From contig DAOTVD010000001.1 in NCBI GenBank assembly GCA_034437075.1, positions 1 to 19,763 on the forward strand: a stretch of 19,763 bases of DNA. The letters are read 5' to 3'. Source of the DNA: DAOTVD01 sp034437075. GTDB taxonomy: Bacteria; Chloroflexota; Anaerolineae; Aggregatilineales; J027. A model generated the notes under the pieces. The model did not search any database. It was not told where the DNA came from and worked only from the letters and a program-made list of their open reading frames with translations. Positions 1 to 7,746 of the stretch are shown here, piece after piece. The translations under genes were made by a program, and so were the position numbers. The first letter of the stretch is position 1. Each line of letters starts with the position of its first letter.

Positions 1-463
1 ACGGGCGCCAGATAGGGTAATGCCTGGTCGGGTTCGTCGGCAGCGTGCCAATGCGCGTGAAATGCAAAGGCGTAGTCAGGATTGTCTGGGTAAACCGCTT
101 CGATGGTTTCGGCTACCCGCCGATGAGCCGCCGCGCGCGTCGTCTCCGTTAAGTGTTGCAAGATGACCCGGCGCAGTTTGTCGTGCAAGAATTGCCATAC
201 ACCATCCTGCACATGGATCACGCGATAGTCCGCGCAAGTCATACGCCAGCGTTCCGGCTCGGTCGTCCATTGGGCCAGCAAGGCATCGTCTATCGTTTGG
301 CCTGTCACAGCGGCCAAGTGTAATGCATCCTGAGCCCAAGCGGGCAGATTGGCCAAGCGTCGTTGCAATAAGGCTTCAATGCCCGCCGTTTGGATGTCAT
401 CCGGCAGGGCGCTCACATCAATGCGTGCCAGGTTCCCTGCGGACTCAGCCAGCGCGCGGATGA
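1..463 (-). pseudogene. Out-of-frame continuation of the kinase/ATPase gene, partial
   Basis: Read on the minus strand in the frame beginning (N)TC-ATC at 463-459, this stretch has no stop codon down to the window edge. It encodes VIRALAESAGNLARIDVSAL and then continues in the style of the helical region that follows the AAA domain in PknK/MalT-like ATPases (ALLQRRLANLPAWAQDAL near the middle, LHDKLRRVILQHL and AFHAHWHAADEPDQALPYL near the edge). The preceding frame supplies the family-typical NGN-FFLTE just before, so the two pieces join as FFLTE-VIRALAES. This is the rest of the gene at 413-2032 after a one-base loss just after 464. The remainder, probably TPR-like, lies outside the window. 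Whether the break is genuine or a sequencing error cannot be told here. Confidence 0.8.
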
Positions 464-2032
464 CTCGGTCAGAAAAAACAGATTGCCGTTAGTCTGCTGG
501 GTTAAGAACGAGACGACGTGCGGCGCTTCGCCTCGCTGGCCCAGCACCGCGCCGCTGTACTGGGCGATCACACGCTGGGGGACTGGTTCTAATGCAATGT
601 GCGTTGCATCAGAAAGTTTGTCGGGCAAAGTGGGGGCTTCGTCCTGGCGAAACGTGGCGACCAGCATTAAGGGCATCGCGTGTATGTCTCGCAAGAGGGC
701 CTGCAAGGGGGCGAGGCTATCCAACGCCCAATGTACGTCTTCTAGGATGATGAGGGTGGGTGTTGTGATGCGTGCGCAGAGATTGCAAATGGCCATGGCC
801 AAGGTTTGCAAGCGTCCTGGTGTATCCAGCGGCAGCGCATCCGGCGAAGTGCGCCCCGTCAAGCTATCAATATCTGGCAGGATGGCCTTTAGGATTTGTG
901 CTTCATTGGTATCGAGCGCGGCCCCCAACACCAGGCCGCGCAAGGTATCGCGCCAGATAGCGAAAGGGGCCTGGGCCTCGGCGATGCCTTGCCCGGCCAA
1001 AACACGCGCCCCGCTTGCCAGGGCATTGGTGCGTAATTCGCCGATCAAGCGCGTTTTACCGACGCCGCTTTCACCACCTATCAGCCAAACGCCACCGCGT
1101 TGCGTTTCGATCAGATTCAACAACCCTACGCGCAAGTCCGCGAGTTCGGCCTCGCGCCCCACGAAAGGCGCCGCCGTGATAAAGCTCTCGCGCATGGTGT
1201 CGGTTTCATCATCCGAGGGCAGCCCCAGCCCGTTTTGCAAGTCGCGGATTACCTCGGCGGGCGCGGCGTAGCGTTCTGCCAGATCGAGCGCGAGCAAGCG
1301 CGCGACAATCCCCCCCAAGATGACCCCGGCGCGTCCAGGCACGGCCTTATGAATAGCGAAAATATCCGGCGAGCTCTGTAAGATGTCTTCCACCAACAGG
1401 GATATATTCACCATACGGTAGGGATGCACCCCCGTGAGGGTTTCGAAGAGCATGATCCCGACAGCATATAAGTCTGATTGCGCCGTAGAAGTCCTATCGC
1501 GCAACAATTCTGGCGCCAGATAGGCCAGCGTGCCTCCGCTGGATGGCCGCAAAGAAAAATAACTTGCCAGGCCAAAATCCAATACTTTTACACAGCCATG
1601 ATCATCCATCAGAATATTTGTGGGTTTTAGGTCGCTGTGAATAATTTGATGTTGGTGCAAGTAGCGCAGCACGTGCAAGAGATCGATAAACGCGCTCACT
1701 TTTTGTTCGAGCGTTGCCCCCGCTAGCGCATCTGTCAGCGGTTTTGCCTTGTGGAGATAGTCCATCGTATAAAACGGATTACCGGAGGAATCGAAACCAT
1801 AATCTAATACGCTGATGATATGCGGATGACGTAAAGCGGCCAAGATGCGAAACTCATGCGATAGCGCCAGGCGTAATTCTGGATTATCGTCCAGCCACAC
1901 CCGTTTTAGGGCGACGGTTTGGCTCGTCAAACGGTCGTGAGCCGTGTAGACCTTCCCCATACCACCTTCGCCCAGCATGGCCCCCAGTTGATAGCGATTG
2001 GTCAACACGGTTGTTTGTGTCATGGATGTCAT
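413..2032 (-). CDS. PknK-like Ser/Thr protein kinase fused to AAA ATPase, frameshifted near 464
   Basis: The product is a cytoplasmic signalling protein with an N-terminal Hanks-type kinase (about residues 14-270) followed by an AAA/STAND-type ATPase. Kinase landmarks: glycine loop GEGGMGKVY (21-29), VALK with Lys43, catalytic loop HSDLKPTN (132-139, Asp134), DFG at 152-154 and APE at 173-175. ATPase landmarks: FVGRE at 289-294, Walker A GGESGVGKT (319-327) and Walker B LIILED (427-432) followed by VHW. The catalytic loop has HSD in place of HRD, so this is a non-RD kinase. The frame terminates soon after NLFFLTE; homologous sequence resumes one base out of frame (1-463). The start could be ATG 2032, but ATG 2023 (residue 4) has GGA at better spacing. 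The kinase/ATPase/helical architecture matches PknK and many Chloroflexota regulators; the target is unknown. Confidence 0.9.
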   Translation of the reverse strand: MTSMTQTTVLTNRYQLGAMLGEGGMGKVYTAHDRLTSQTVALKRVWLDDNPELRLALSHEFRILAALRHPHIISVLDYGFDSSGNPFYTMDYLHKAKPLTDALAGATLEQKVSAFIDLLHVLRYLHQHQIIHSDLKPTNILMDDHGCVKVLDFGLASYFSLRPSSGGTLAYLAPELLRDRTSTAQSDLYAVGIMLFETLTGVHPYRMVNISLLVEDILQSSPDIFAIHKAVPGRAGVILGGIVARLLALDLAERYAAPAEVIRDLQNGLGLPSDDETDTMRESFITAAPFVGREAELADLRVGLLNLIETQRGGVWLIGGESGVGKTRLIGELRTNALASGARVLAGQGIAEAQAPFAIWRDTLRGLVLGAALDTNEAQILKAILPDIDSLTGRTSPDALPLDTPGRLQTLAMAICNLCARITTPTLIILEDVHWALDSLAPLQALLRDIHAMPLMLVATFRQDEAPTLPDKLSDATHIALEPVPQRVIAQYSGAVLGQRGEAPHVVSFLTQQTNGNLFFLTESSARWLSPQGTWHALM

Positions 2033-2160
2033 TCCGCTAATGTATTTGCTACTGTGTACAATTTAGCAGTGCTGAAAAAAAACACAAAAGCCGCGTGCCA
2101 GCGCCCCCAAGCACCTTACCAGGGCAGCGCATCAAAATTTTTTAATATACCAGAATTCTC

Positions 2161-2189
2161 TTGGGGTAGCGCTGATATTTTCGTAATAT
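2161..2189 (+). promoter_or_regulatory. Possible tetR promoter
   Basis: TAATAT (2184-2189, 4 of 6 matches to the -10 consensus) lies 17 bp after TTGGGG (2161-2166, weak -35). The expected start of transcription would fall at the edge of the operator at 2200-2214, which would suit autorepression. The rest of the 2033-2237 intergenic region is AT-richer than its neighbours and must also hold the divergent kinase promoter, for which I see no convincing box. Confidence 0.3.
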
Positions 2190-2199
2190 AGACACACCC

Positions 2200-2214
2200 G
2201 ACCGACGGTCGGTC
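2200..2214. promoter_or_regulatory. TetR-family operator palindrome
   Basis: GACCGAC-G-GTCGGTC is a perfect 7-bp inverted repeat around one central base. It ends 23 bp upstream of the tetR start codon and just downstream of a possible -10 box. Operators with accgac/gtcggt half-sites are common for AcrR/TetR regulators. I infer autoregulation of tetR and of the ABC transporter gene that once followed. Confidence 0.7.
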
Positions 2215-2237
2215 AGTGAGAACGAAAGGCAAGCTAG

Positions 2238-2907
2238 ATGACGCGAATCGTAAAAGACTACGACGACCGATACGACCAGTTTTTAGATGTGGCTCAGGCG
2301 CTGTTTTTCGAAAAGAGCTACGACCAAACCTCTGTGCAAGACATCATCAACGCCGTGGGCGTGGCCAAAGGCACCTTTTATCACTATTTCGGCTCGAAGG
2401 CCGATTTATTACAAGCTGTTGTCGAGCGCATGTATGACCAGACACTGAAAATGGTTTTTCCGATCATCCTAGACGAAGAGCGGTCGGCTGTGCAAAAACT
2501 GAAAGATTTCTTTACTGAAATCGGGCAATGGAAGATCAGCTATAAAGACCAACTCATGCCCATGTTGCGCGCGCTTTATAAGGATGAAAACCTCTTGCTC
2601 CGCGAGAAAATGCGCCAAGAAGCCATCAGCACGGGCGCCGAACTCGTCGCCGAGATCATCGCGCAAGGCATCGGGGAGGGGGTATTTCACGTAGATTACC
2701 CATATGCCACAGCCGAAATCATCTTGGCATTGCCGCGCCGTTTTAGCGAAACGCTCATCGACGTGTTGTTATCTGGAAAACGTGACCCCCTCATCCTGGG
2801 CATGATGGAAGAACAAGTACCTGAGCGTGGCGCGTATTCTGGGCATGCAACCGGATACGCTGACGCTGTTTGTTGCTGAAGATTTATATGCCTGGCTAGA
2901 AGATTAA
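2238..2907 (+). CDS. TetR/AcrR-family transcriptional repressor, frameshifted C-terminus
   Basis: The N-terminal helix-turn-helix (about residues 15-60, with TSVQDIINAVGVAKGTFYHYF at 31-51, KADLL following) is a typical TetR DNA-binding domain; an all-helical ligand domain follows. ATG 2238 has AAAGG eight bases upstream. In the first frame the protein would end at 2879 with an atypical Cys-ended tail after MMEEQ. From about 2809 the +1 frame gives KYLSVARILGMQPDTLTLF and AEDLYAWLED before a stop at 2905-2907, a normal TetR ending. A net +1 (or -2) base change therefore lies between about 2806 and 2820; the repaired product would be about 222 aa. The neighbour is a broken ABC ATPase start, so the unit was probably a TetR-controlled ABC exporter that is now decaying. 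Confidence 0.88.
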
Positions 2908-2992
2908 AGGAACGACGAACCATGTCGCAGTATGCCATCCTAGCTGAAGACCTGACTTAGGCTTTTCCAGAAAAATAATTACCCCTCCCCAG

Positions 2993-3016
2993 CCCCTCCC
3001 CGAATTCAGGGAGGGG
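2993..3016. repeat. Inverted repeat around GAATTC, left module of the MITE
   Basis: CCCCTCCC (2993-3000) pairs with GGGAGGGG (3009-3016) around CGAATTCA. The stretch is preceded by CCCCTCCCCAG, giving a purine/pyrimidine-skewed hairpin. As RNA it could act as a terminator-like hairpin followed by a short U-containing tract. Confidence 0.65.
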
Positions 3017-3038
3017 TTATTATGCGCACGAGTAAGTT

Positions 3039-3060
3039 CTCCCCCCGAATTCGGGGGGAG
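3039..3060. repeat. Perfect 22-bp palindrome centred on GAATTC, right module of the MITE
   Basis: The left arm CTCCCCCCGAA and right arm TTCGGGGGGAG are exact complements. The flanks (GAGGGGGGTAA at 3064-3074 and TTACCCCTCCCC at 2979-2990) show that the two GAATTC modules are diverged copies in opposite orientation. Confidence 0.75.
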
Positions 3061-3177
3061 CTAGAGGGGGGTAAAATCAAGCCGGTATCCTTTTCGACAA
3101 AAGCAAGCGGCATAGTTAAATACTTGGAAAAGCCTTATCGTTACGGTGATTTGACCGCCGTTGACCGTATCAATTTT

Positions 3178-3245
3178 TGTTATGTAGTGGGCGTGTTCGC
3201 ACCCCTATACCGGGCTTGGCGAATTATCTCGCCGCGTGATCATGC
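3178..3245. other. Unassigned sequence after the ABC remnant
   Basis: About 70 bp between the end of recognisable ABC ATPase sequence and the stop codon of the convergent histidine kinase gene. It remains open in the ABC frame up to a TAA at 3247-3249, but the peptide resembles nothing I recognise. It holds a small imperfect inverted repeat (GGGCG...CGCACCC near 3189-3204), possibly another repeat fragment. It marks the breakpoint of the deletion that removed the rest of the ABC operon. Confidence 0.4.
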
Positions 3246-4364
3246 TTAAGCGGGGGTGCTTGGCTCCCAAATAGGTAAGCTAACGGCCACGGTGGTTCCC
3301 TGTTCGGGGGCCGAACGGATGGTGAGCATGCCAGCGTGCATAGCCAGGATGCGCTGGGCGAGTGGCAACCCCATCCCGATACCTTGCTGCTCGTGGCGCT
3401 CGCGGTCAATTTGTTGGAAGGGTTGTAAGGCGTGTTGCACCATAGCGGGCGACATCCCCGCGCCGTTGTCGCGGATGATGAGTTGCACCATAGATTGCTC
3501 GGCCACGCTACTCAGCCAGATTTCGCCTTCTGGCCCAGAATAATTGATTGCGTTGACAATTAGTTCGGCGATGGCGTGTTTTAGTGAAAACGGATCGCAA
3601 CGCACATTCGGATTCTCTGGGCCTAGGTGGTGGTGGATGACGATGGGCTTTTCGCGCAGGCTGAAGCGTTGCGCCAGCGAAAGGCTACCTTGTAGCAAAT
3701 CATGCGCTGGCTGCGGCAAGCCTTTTTCCTGAATTTTCTGCGCCGTCAATACCTGAGCATCCATTTGGGTCATCAGCACAATTTGTTCGATCAGACGCGC
3801 GAGCCGCCGCGTACCCGAGCCCATCGTATCGAGCAGTTCGCCGATTTCATCTTTCGAGAGCTTATCCCATCGGTATGCAATCAATTCTTGCACCGTGCTG
3901 ATGGAAATGAGCGGGGTGCGAAGTTCGTGCGCCACCACTTGCATCAACTTCTGCTTGGCACTCTCTAATTCGTGGCGTTCCTGTTCGCGCAAGCCCGTCA
4001 GGCGCGCCAAACGACTACGGACGGCCTCCATCAATTCGGCATTGGTAAACGGCTTGGTCAGGTAGTCATCTGCGCCCAGGCTCATCCCCTGGCGCAGGTC
4101 GGCGCGTTCGGTTTTGGCCGTCAGGAAGATGAAGGGAATATCGCGCGTGGTTTCGTCGTGGCGCAGGGCTTGCAAAACGGCGTAGCCATCCAAGCCAGGC
4201 ATGACCACATCGCAGATGATGAGATCGGGGTGATGTTCGCGCGCCAGCGCCACCCCCACCGCGCCGCTTTCCGCGCTGAGTGTCTCGAACTTTTCGAAAC
4301 GCAGAATATTGAGAATATTCTTGCGGATGATGGCTTCATCTTCAATGACCAGAACTGTCGTCAT
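3246..4364 (-). CDS. Hybrid response regulator-histidine kinase (REC-HisKA-HATPase)
   Basis: A 372-aa soluble protein with an N-terminal receiver (about 3-120: acidic EDE at 8-10, phosphoacceptor Asp52 in ICDVVMPGLDG, Lys104 in LTKPF), a short coiled linker, HisKA with His146 in AHELRTPL, and HATPase_c with N-box ELIVNAIN (267-274), G1 DNGAGM (299-304) and G2 GIGMGL (328-333). No membrane segment is visible, so the input is probably phosphorylation of its own receiver by an upstream kinase. Its ATG overlaps the TGA of the preceding gene (ATGA at 4361-4364), so translation is coupled. The likely partner is the larger hybrid kinase just upstream. No DNA-binding output domain is encoded by either gene. 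Confidence 0.93.
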   Translation of the reverse strand: MTTVLVIEDEAIIRKNILNILRFEKFETLSAESGAVGVALAREHHPDLIICDVVMPGLDGYAVLQALRHDETTRDIPFIFLTAKTERADLRQGMSLGADDYLTKPFTNAELMEAVRSRLARLTGLREQERHELESAKQKLMQVVAHELRTPLISISTVQELIAYRWDKLSKDEIGELLDTMGSGTRRLARLIEQIVLMTQMDAQVLTAQKIQEKGLPQPAHDLLQGSLSLAQRFSLREKPIVIHHHLGPENPNVRCDPFSLKHAIAELIVNAINYSGPEGEIWLSSVAEQSMVQLIIRDNGAGMSPAMVQHALQPFQQIDRERHEQQGIGMGLPLAQRILAMHAGMLTIRSAPEQGTTVAVSLPIWEPSTPA

Positions 4365-7300
4365 GGGGCCTGCTCCGACGTTGCATCCGAATAATCGCTA
4401 CGGGGTAAGTATACCCGAAACGTGGTGCCCTGGCCTTCGATGCTATCGAAGCTCATGCGCCCGCCGTGTAGATCGATGGCATGTTTGGCGATGGCCAGCC
4501 CCAGCCCCGTACCCGACACCGCGCCGACATTCTCCGCGCGGAAAAACGTCTCATATAGGCGTTCACGGTCGGCGGCAGGGATACCAATACCGTAGTCGAT
4601 AACCTCGTAGATGACTTCCTCCGCCGTAAACCGAAGTTTTAGATACACTTCGGGGTTCTCGGGGGAATATTTGATGGCGTTCGATAGCAAATTCGTGAGG
4701 ATATGGCGCAATAAGCGGCTATCCGCCATCACGGGCTGTTCGGCTTCATTCGTGGCAGAGAAAACAATACTATACTCCGAGCCATGCTGGCGGCGGACGT
4801 CCTGTATGATCTTGTGTGTAAACGGCCTCAGCGCCAGCGGCTCGGGCTGGAAATCTACTTTTTGGGCTTGGGCATGCCCGATGGTGAGTACATCTTCGAG
4901 TAAGCGGTTCATATGGGCCACTTGTTCGTCGATGTCCGTCAGCGTATCGTCTATTTCGGTGTCGCTCATTTGCGCGCGGTAGTCACGCACGATATTGCTA
5001 GACGACTGGATCGCGGCCAAGGGGGTGCGGAATTCGTGGCTGGCCATGGCGATGAAGCGCGTCTTCAGGTTGCCCAACTCGCGTTCTTTTTCTAGCGCGG
5101 TGCGTAGTTGCGCTTGCATCGCCTTATGGGCGGTGATGTCATGAAAGGTGCAAACAATGCCCACCGCGTGATAGCTCGTCGTTGGCAGCAGCGCCAGCGC
5201 CAATTCCGCCGAAAAGGTGCTCTTATCGCGGCGTTGGGCGGTCACCTCAATGCGTTGGGGCGTTTCATCGCTCAATAGCGTTCGGTGCGCGTGGAGTAAA
5301 TCCGGGATGCTGTCGGACGCCATGAGGAGCGTCAGCGTTTGCTGAAAATAGGTGCCCTCGTCGTAATAGCCAAATAGCGTGCTAAAGGCGGGGTTGGCCT
5401 GGTGGATGAAGCCATCCAAGTTAGTGAGGGCGATGGCGTCGCTACTGCTGTTGAGGATGGCTTCGACATGGTCGCGCGCGTTTTCTAGCTCGGCGGTGCG
5501 CTCTCGCACGCGCGCGGCGAGCTCGTCGGCTTGGTGTTGTGTTTGGTCGTAAAGCTGCATGTTCTCGATGGCCGTCGCGGCGCGCGTGGCGACGGCGCCT
5601 AAAATACGCTCGTCACGTTCGTCAAAAGCGTCTGCGGCGGTGCTTTGCAAATCGAGCAGGCCCAGCGTGCGTTGCCCAGTGTGCAAGGGCAGCAGCAATT
5701 GCGCGGCTACGCCTGCGGGCGTTTCGTTGCGATTAGCGGCGCGCCGAGGCAGATAGCCCGGCGTTTGGGCCGAGGGCCGTGGCCCGAGATTGCCCGCTTG
5801 GGGCAGTAAAACGGCGCATTCAACGCCGGGGAATGCATTCGCCACGGCGGCGACAACCTGCGCGCTGATCTCGGCCACGTCCTGCGCATCGGAAAGGGTC
5901 GTGAATAAAAACGAACTGGCTCGGTTGAGCAGCGAAATTTCATCCGCGTAGCGGTTGAGTTGGTGATAGATGTCGGCGTTATTGAGGGCGATAGCCGCCC
6001 CCCCAGCAAAGACGCCCAACCGTTCGAGATGATGATCCTCAAAACAGTGCGCCGTATGGCTGATGACGTTCAAGAGGCCGACGATGGTATTATCTAGGCG
6101 GATGGGCACACTCAAGATGGCACGCGCGGCGGGTGTGCTCAGCACTGGCCAGGCGCTCTCTTGCGTAAGATCACCAATGGATTGGGGCGCTTCGTCGTGC
6201 AACGGTGGCAGATCAGCCGCGCGGAACACGCGATTTTCAGCGTTCAGAGGATACCCCCGATGCGCCGTAACATAGGCCAGGTCACCCTCTAGGCGCATGA
6301 TGTTGGCCGCGTCGTGGGGCACCACGCGCTCTAAACTGCTGAGCATGCGTTCCAGCACTTCGTCGGCGTCCAGCGTGCTGGTCAGCAACATGAGCGCATC
6401 GCGCAGGCTTTCGGCCCACAAGCGCTGTTCGCGTTCGGCCTGGCGCATGGTTGCCTCGCTGGAGGTATCTTGCAGGCTGCCGATAATCGCGTTTCGATGC
6501 CCGTAATCAATGCGTTGGGCCAAGAGTTCCACGGGTTGGGGGGTGGGTTCGCCGTTTTGAATGCGCAAGGTGGCGCGCAGGCTGTCTTGGGCGCGCTGTT
6601 GCAGGCGTTGCAGGCCCGCGCGTAAATCCGGCAGTGCATCCGCGCTGATGATGTCGGCCAGGTGCAGATTATCTGGGATGTCTTCTGGCGCGCGGGCCAC
6701 CAGGCGCGCGAACGCGGGGTTGGCGTAGCGGATAATCTCATCTTGCATGATGAAAATCCCGGTGGGCGAACTTTCGGTTAGCAAGCGAAATTTTTCTTCG
6801 CTTTCGGCCAGGGCATTCACGGCGTCTTTTTGTTTAGAGATGTCTTCGCGCACTTCCAAAATATGGGTCAGTTGGCCCTTGGCATCGCGAATAGGCGAAA
6901 CCGAAACCCGCTCCCAATAGGGCTCGCCGTCCGCGCGTGTGCGCCGGAACTCGCCGTGCCACTCGCCCCCCGCGCGCACAGTCTGCCGGATGTGGGGGTG
7001 CTCGTTCGGGGTTGTGCGGCGTTGCGCGCGCGCGTCGGCCAGGCTGTAGCCCGTCATGGCTGTAAAACGCGGGTTCACATATTCGACCCAACCGCTGAGG
7101 TCGTAAATAATGACCGCCGACAGGCTTTGCTCCACCACGCGCGAGAGTTTATGTTGCTCGCTTTCCAGCTTGCGGCGGCGTTGGTCGGCCTGGTGACGCT
7201 CTAGCGCATAGCGCAAAGCACGCTGCAACAAGCGCGGCGTGATGTCGCCCTTAAATAAATAATCTTGGGCACCGCCCGCGATGGCATTCAGCCCTTGTTT

Positions 7301-7579
7301 TTCGTCATCGTCCGCTGTCAGGACGATGATCGGCGTATGCGGCAGCGCGCTCAGGACATGTTGCAGGGTATCCAGGCCGCCGCTATCGGGCAAACCCAGA
7401 TCGAGCAAGACGATGTCTACGGTCAGATTCGGGATGTCCTGCACGGCAGCGGTCAGATTATCGGCATGGTGCACCGTATAGGCGTTGTGGCGCACGCCGG
7501 TCAGATATTCGATGATGAGTTCGGCGTAACTGAAGCTGTCTTCAATTAACAGAACATGCAGTGGTTGTTGTGGCGTCAT
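4361..7579 (-). CDS. Multi-sensor hybrid histidine kinase (REC-PAS-PAS-GAF-GAF-PAS-HisKA-HATPase)
   Basis: From ATG 7579 the protein has 1072 residues. Domains in order: receiver (6-122, phosphoacceptor Asp60 in LLDLGLPD, Lys110), coiled linker, PAS with PAC (about 145-250), PAS (260-375), GAF (390-537), GAF (545-675), PAS (700-820), HisKA with His848 in ASHEFRTPL, and HATPase_c with N-box LTNLLSNAIKYS (961-972), G1 DYGIGIP (995-1001) and G2 GTGLGLAI (1023-1030). No transmembrane segment is seen, so it is cytoplasmic. ATG 7579 is preferred over the upstream ATG 7684 because GGAG lies eight bases before it and the receiver starts at once. It is translationally coupled to the downstream hybrid kinase. 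The ligand of the PAS/GAF domains is not evident. Confidence 0.93.
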   Translation of the reverse strand: MTPQQPLHVLLIEDSFSYAELIIEYLTGVRHNAYTVHHADNLTAAVQDIPNLTVDIVLLDLGLPDSGGLDTLQHVLSALPHTPIIVLTADDDEKQGLNAIAGGAQDYLFKGDITPRLLQRALRYALERHQADQRRRKLESEQHKLSRVVEQSLSAVIIYDLSGWVEYVNPRFTAMTGYSLADARAQRRTTPNEHPHIRQTVRAGGEWHGEFRRTRADGEPYWERVSVSPIRDAKGQLTHILEVREDISKQKDAVNALAESEEKFRLLTESSPTGIFIMQDEIIRYANPAFARLVARAPEDIPDNLHLADIISADALPDLRAGLQRLQQRAQDSLRATLRIQNGEPTPQPVELLAQRIDYGHRNAIIGSLQDTSSEATMRQAEREQRLWAESLRDALMLLTSTLDADEVLERMLSSLERVVPHDAANIMRLEGDLAYVTAHRGYPLNAENRVFRAADLPPLHDEAPQSIGDLTQESAWPVLSTPAARAILSVPIRLDNTIVGLLNVISHTAHCFEDHHLERLGVFAGGAAIALNNADIYHQLNRYADEISLLNRASSFLFTTLSDAQDVAEISAQVVAAVANAFPGVECAVLLPQAGNLGPRPSAQTPGYLPRRAANRNETPAGVAAQLLLPLHTGQRTLGLLDLQSTAADAFDERDERILGAVATRAATAIENMQLYDQTQHQADELAARVRERTAELENARDHVEAILNSSSDAIALTNLDGFIHQANPAFSTLFGYYDEGTYFQQTLTLLMASDSIPDLLHAHRTLLSDETPQRIEVTAQRRDKSTFSAELALALLPTTSYHAVGIVCTFHDITAHKAMQAQLRTALEKERELGNLKTRFIAMASHEFRTPLAAIQSSSNIVRDYRAQMSDTEIDDTLTDIDEQVAHMNRLLEDVLTIGHAQAQKVDFQPEPLALRPFTHKIIQDVRRQHGSEYSIVFSATNEAEQPVMADSRLLRHILTNLLSNAIKYSPENPEVYLKLRFTAEEVIYEVIDYGIGIPAADRERLYETFFRAENVGAVSGTGLGLAIAKHAIDLHGGRMSFDSIEGQGTTFRVYLPRSDYSDATSEQAP

Positions 7580-7610
7580 AGGGTTTACTCCAGCCGGCAC
7601 TGTGGCGTTT

Positions 7611-7616
7611 ATTGTA
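7611..7616 (-). promoter_or_regulatory. Possible -10 box for the hybrid kinase operon
   Basis: TACAAT on the minus strand, 31 bases before ATG 7579, in the 7580-7746 intergenic region. No -35 consensus is evident at 16-18 bp. Confidence 0.35.
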
Positions 7617-7705
7617 GACCGAATGCGCGGTTTGTGCTGGGGTTGGACTTGCCCAGTACAGCGCTGAATCAGTGTGCCAATCATGTCGGCGGCGAGAGAT
7701 GTCCG

Positions 7706-7714
7706 TGATACAAT
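7706..7714 (+). promoter_or_regulatory. Possible extended -10 box for the SDR gene
   Basis: TGATACAAT is an extended -10 (TG-n-TACAAT), 23 bases before ATG 7738. No -35 consensus is evident. Confidence 0.35.
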
Positions 7715-7746
7715 CAGGGTCAGTGTATAGTCAATTGATGACCATT

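Larger units (their letters stand above)
2959..3135. mobile_element. MITE-like non-coding insertion with terminal inverted repeats
   Basis: The outer ends are AGGCTTTTCC (2959-2968) and its exact complement GGAAAAGCCT (3126-3135), extendable to 11 bp with AGGCTTTTCCA. A TA dinucleotide occurs at each boundary (2958-2959 and 3136-3137), which would fit a TA target-site duplication as made by IS630/Tc1-type transposases; a 1-bp T duplication fits equally well. The element has no transposase and contains two C-rich/G-rich modules in inverted orientation. Its insertion interrupts an ABC ATPase frame, and excision in silico restores that frame, which is independent evidence for the boundaries. Confidence 0.7.
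2922..3177 (+). pseudogene. ABC transporter ATP-binding protein remnant split by a MITE-like insertion
   Basis: A good ribosome binding site (AAAGGA, 2906-2911) precedes ATG 2922, which opens MSQYAILAEDLT before an immediate TAG. If the inserted 178 bp are removed, the frame continues precisely as EDLT-YRYGDLTAVDRINF (3136-3177), the standard beginning of an ABC-2 type ATPase (usual pattern DLTKRYG-x-AVD). After INF the similarity stops: no Walker A, signature or Walker B follows, so everything downstream has been deleted or replaced. It was presumably cotranscribed with tetR (14 bp gap from the repaired tetR stop). It cannot make a functional ATPase. Confidence 0.72.

Noticed and set aside
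390..1271. 293-codon frame on the plus strand
   Set aside because: Antisense to the kinase/ATPase gene; Arg/Ser/Pro-rich composition with no domain, a shadow of a G+C-rich gene.
2803..2805. TGA in the +1 frame of tetR as a second Sec codon
   Set aside because: It lies upstream of where the +1 frame becomes homologous, so it is not within the coding path; a frameshift explains the data.
3022..3249. 75-codon frame after the palindromes
   Set aside because: It joins MITE sequence to the ABC ATPase remnant and random sequence; it is a chimera, not a gene, though its middle revealed the remnant.
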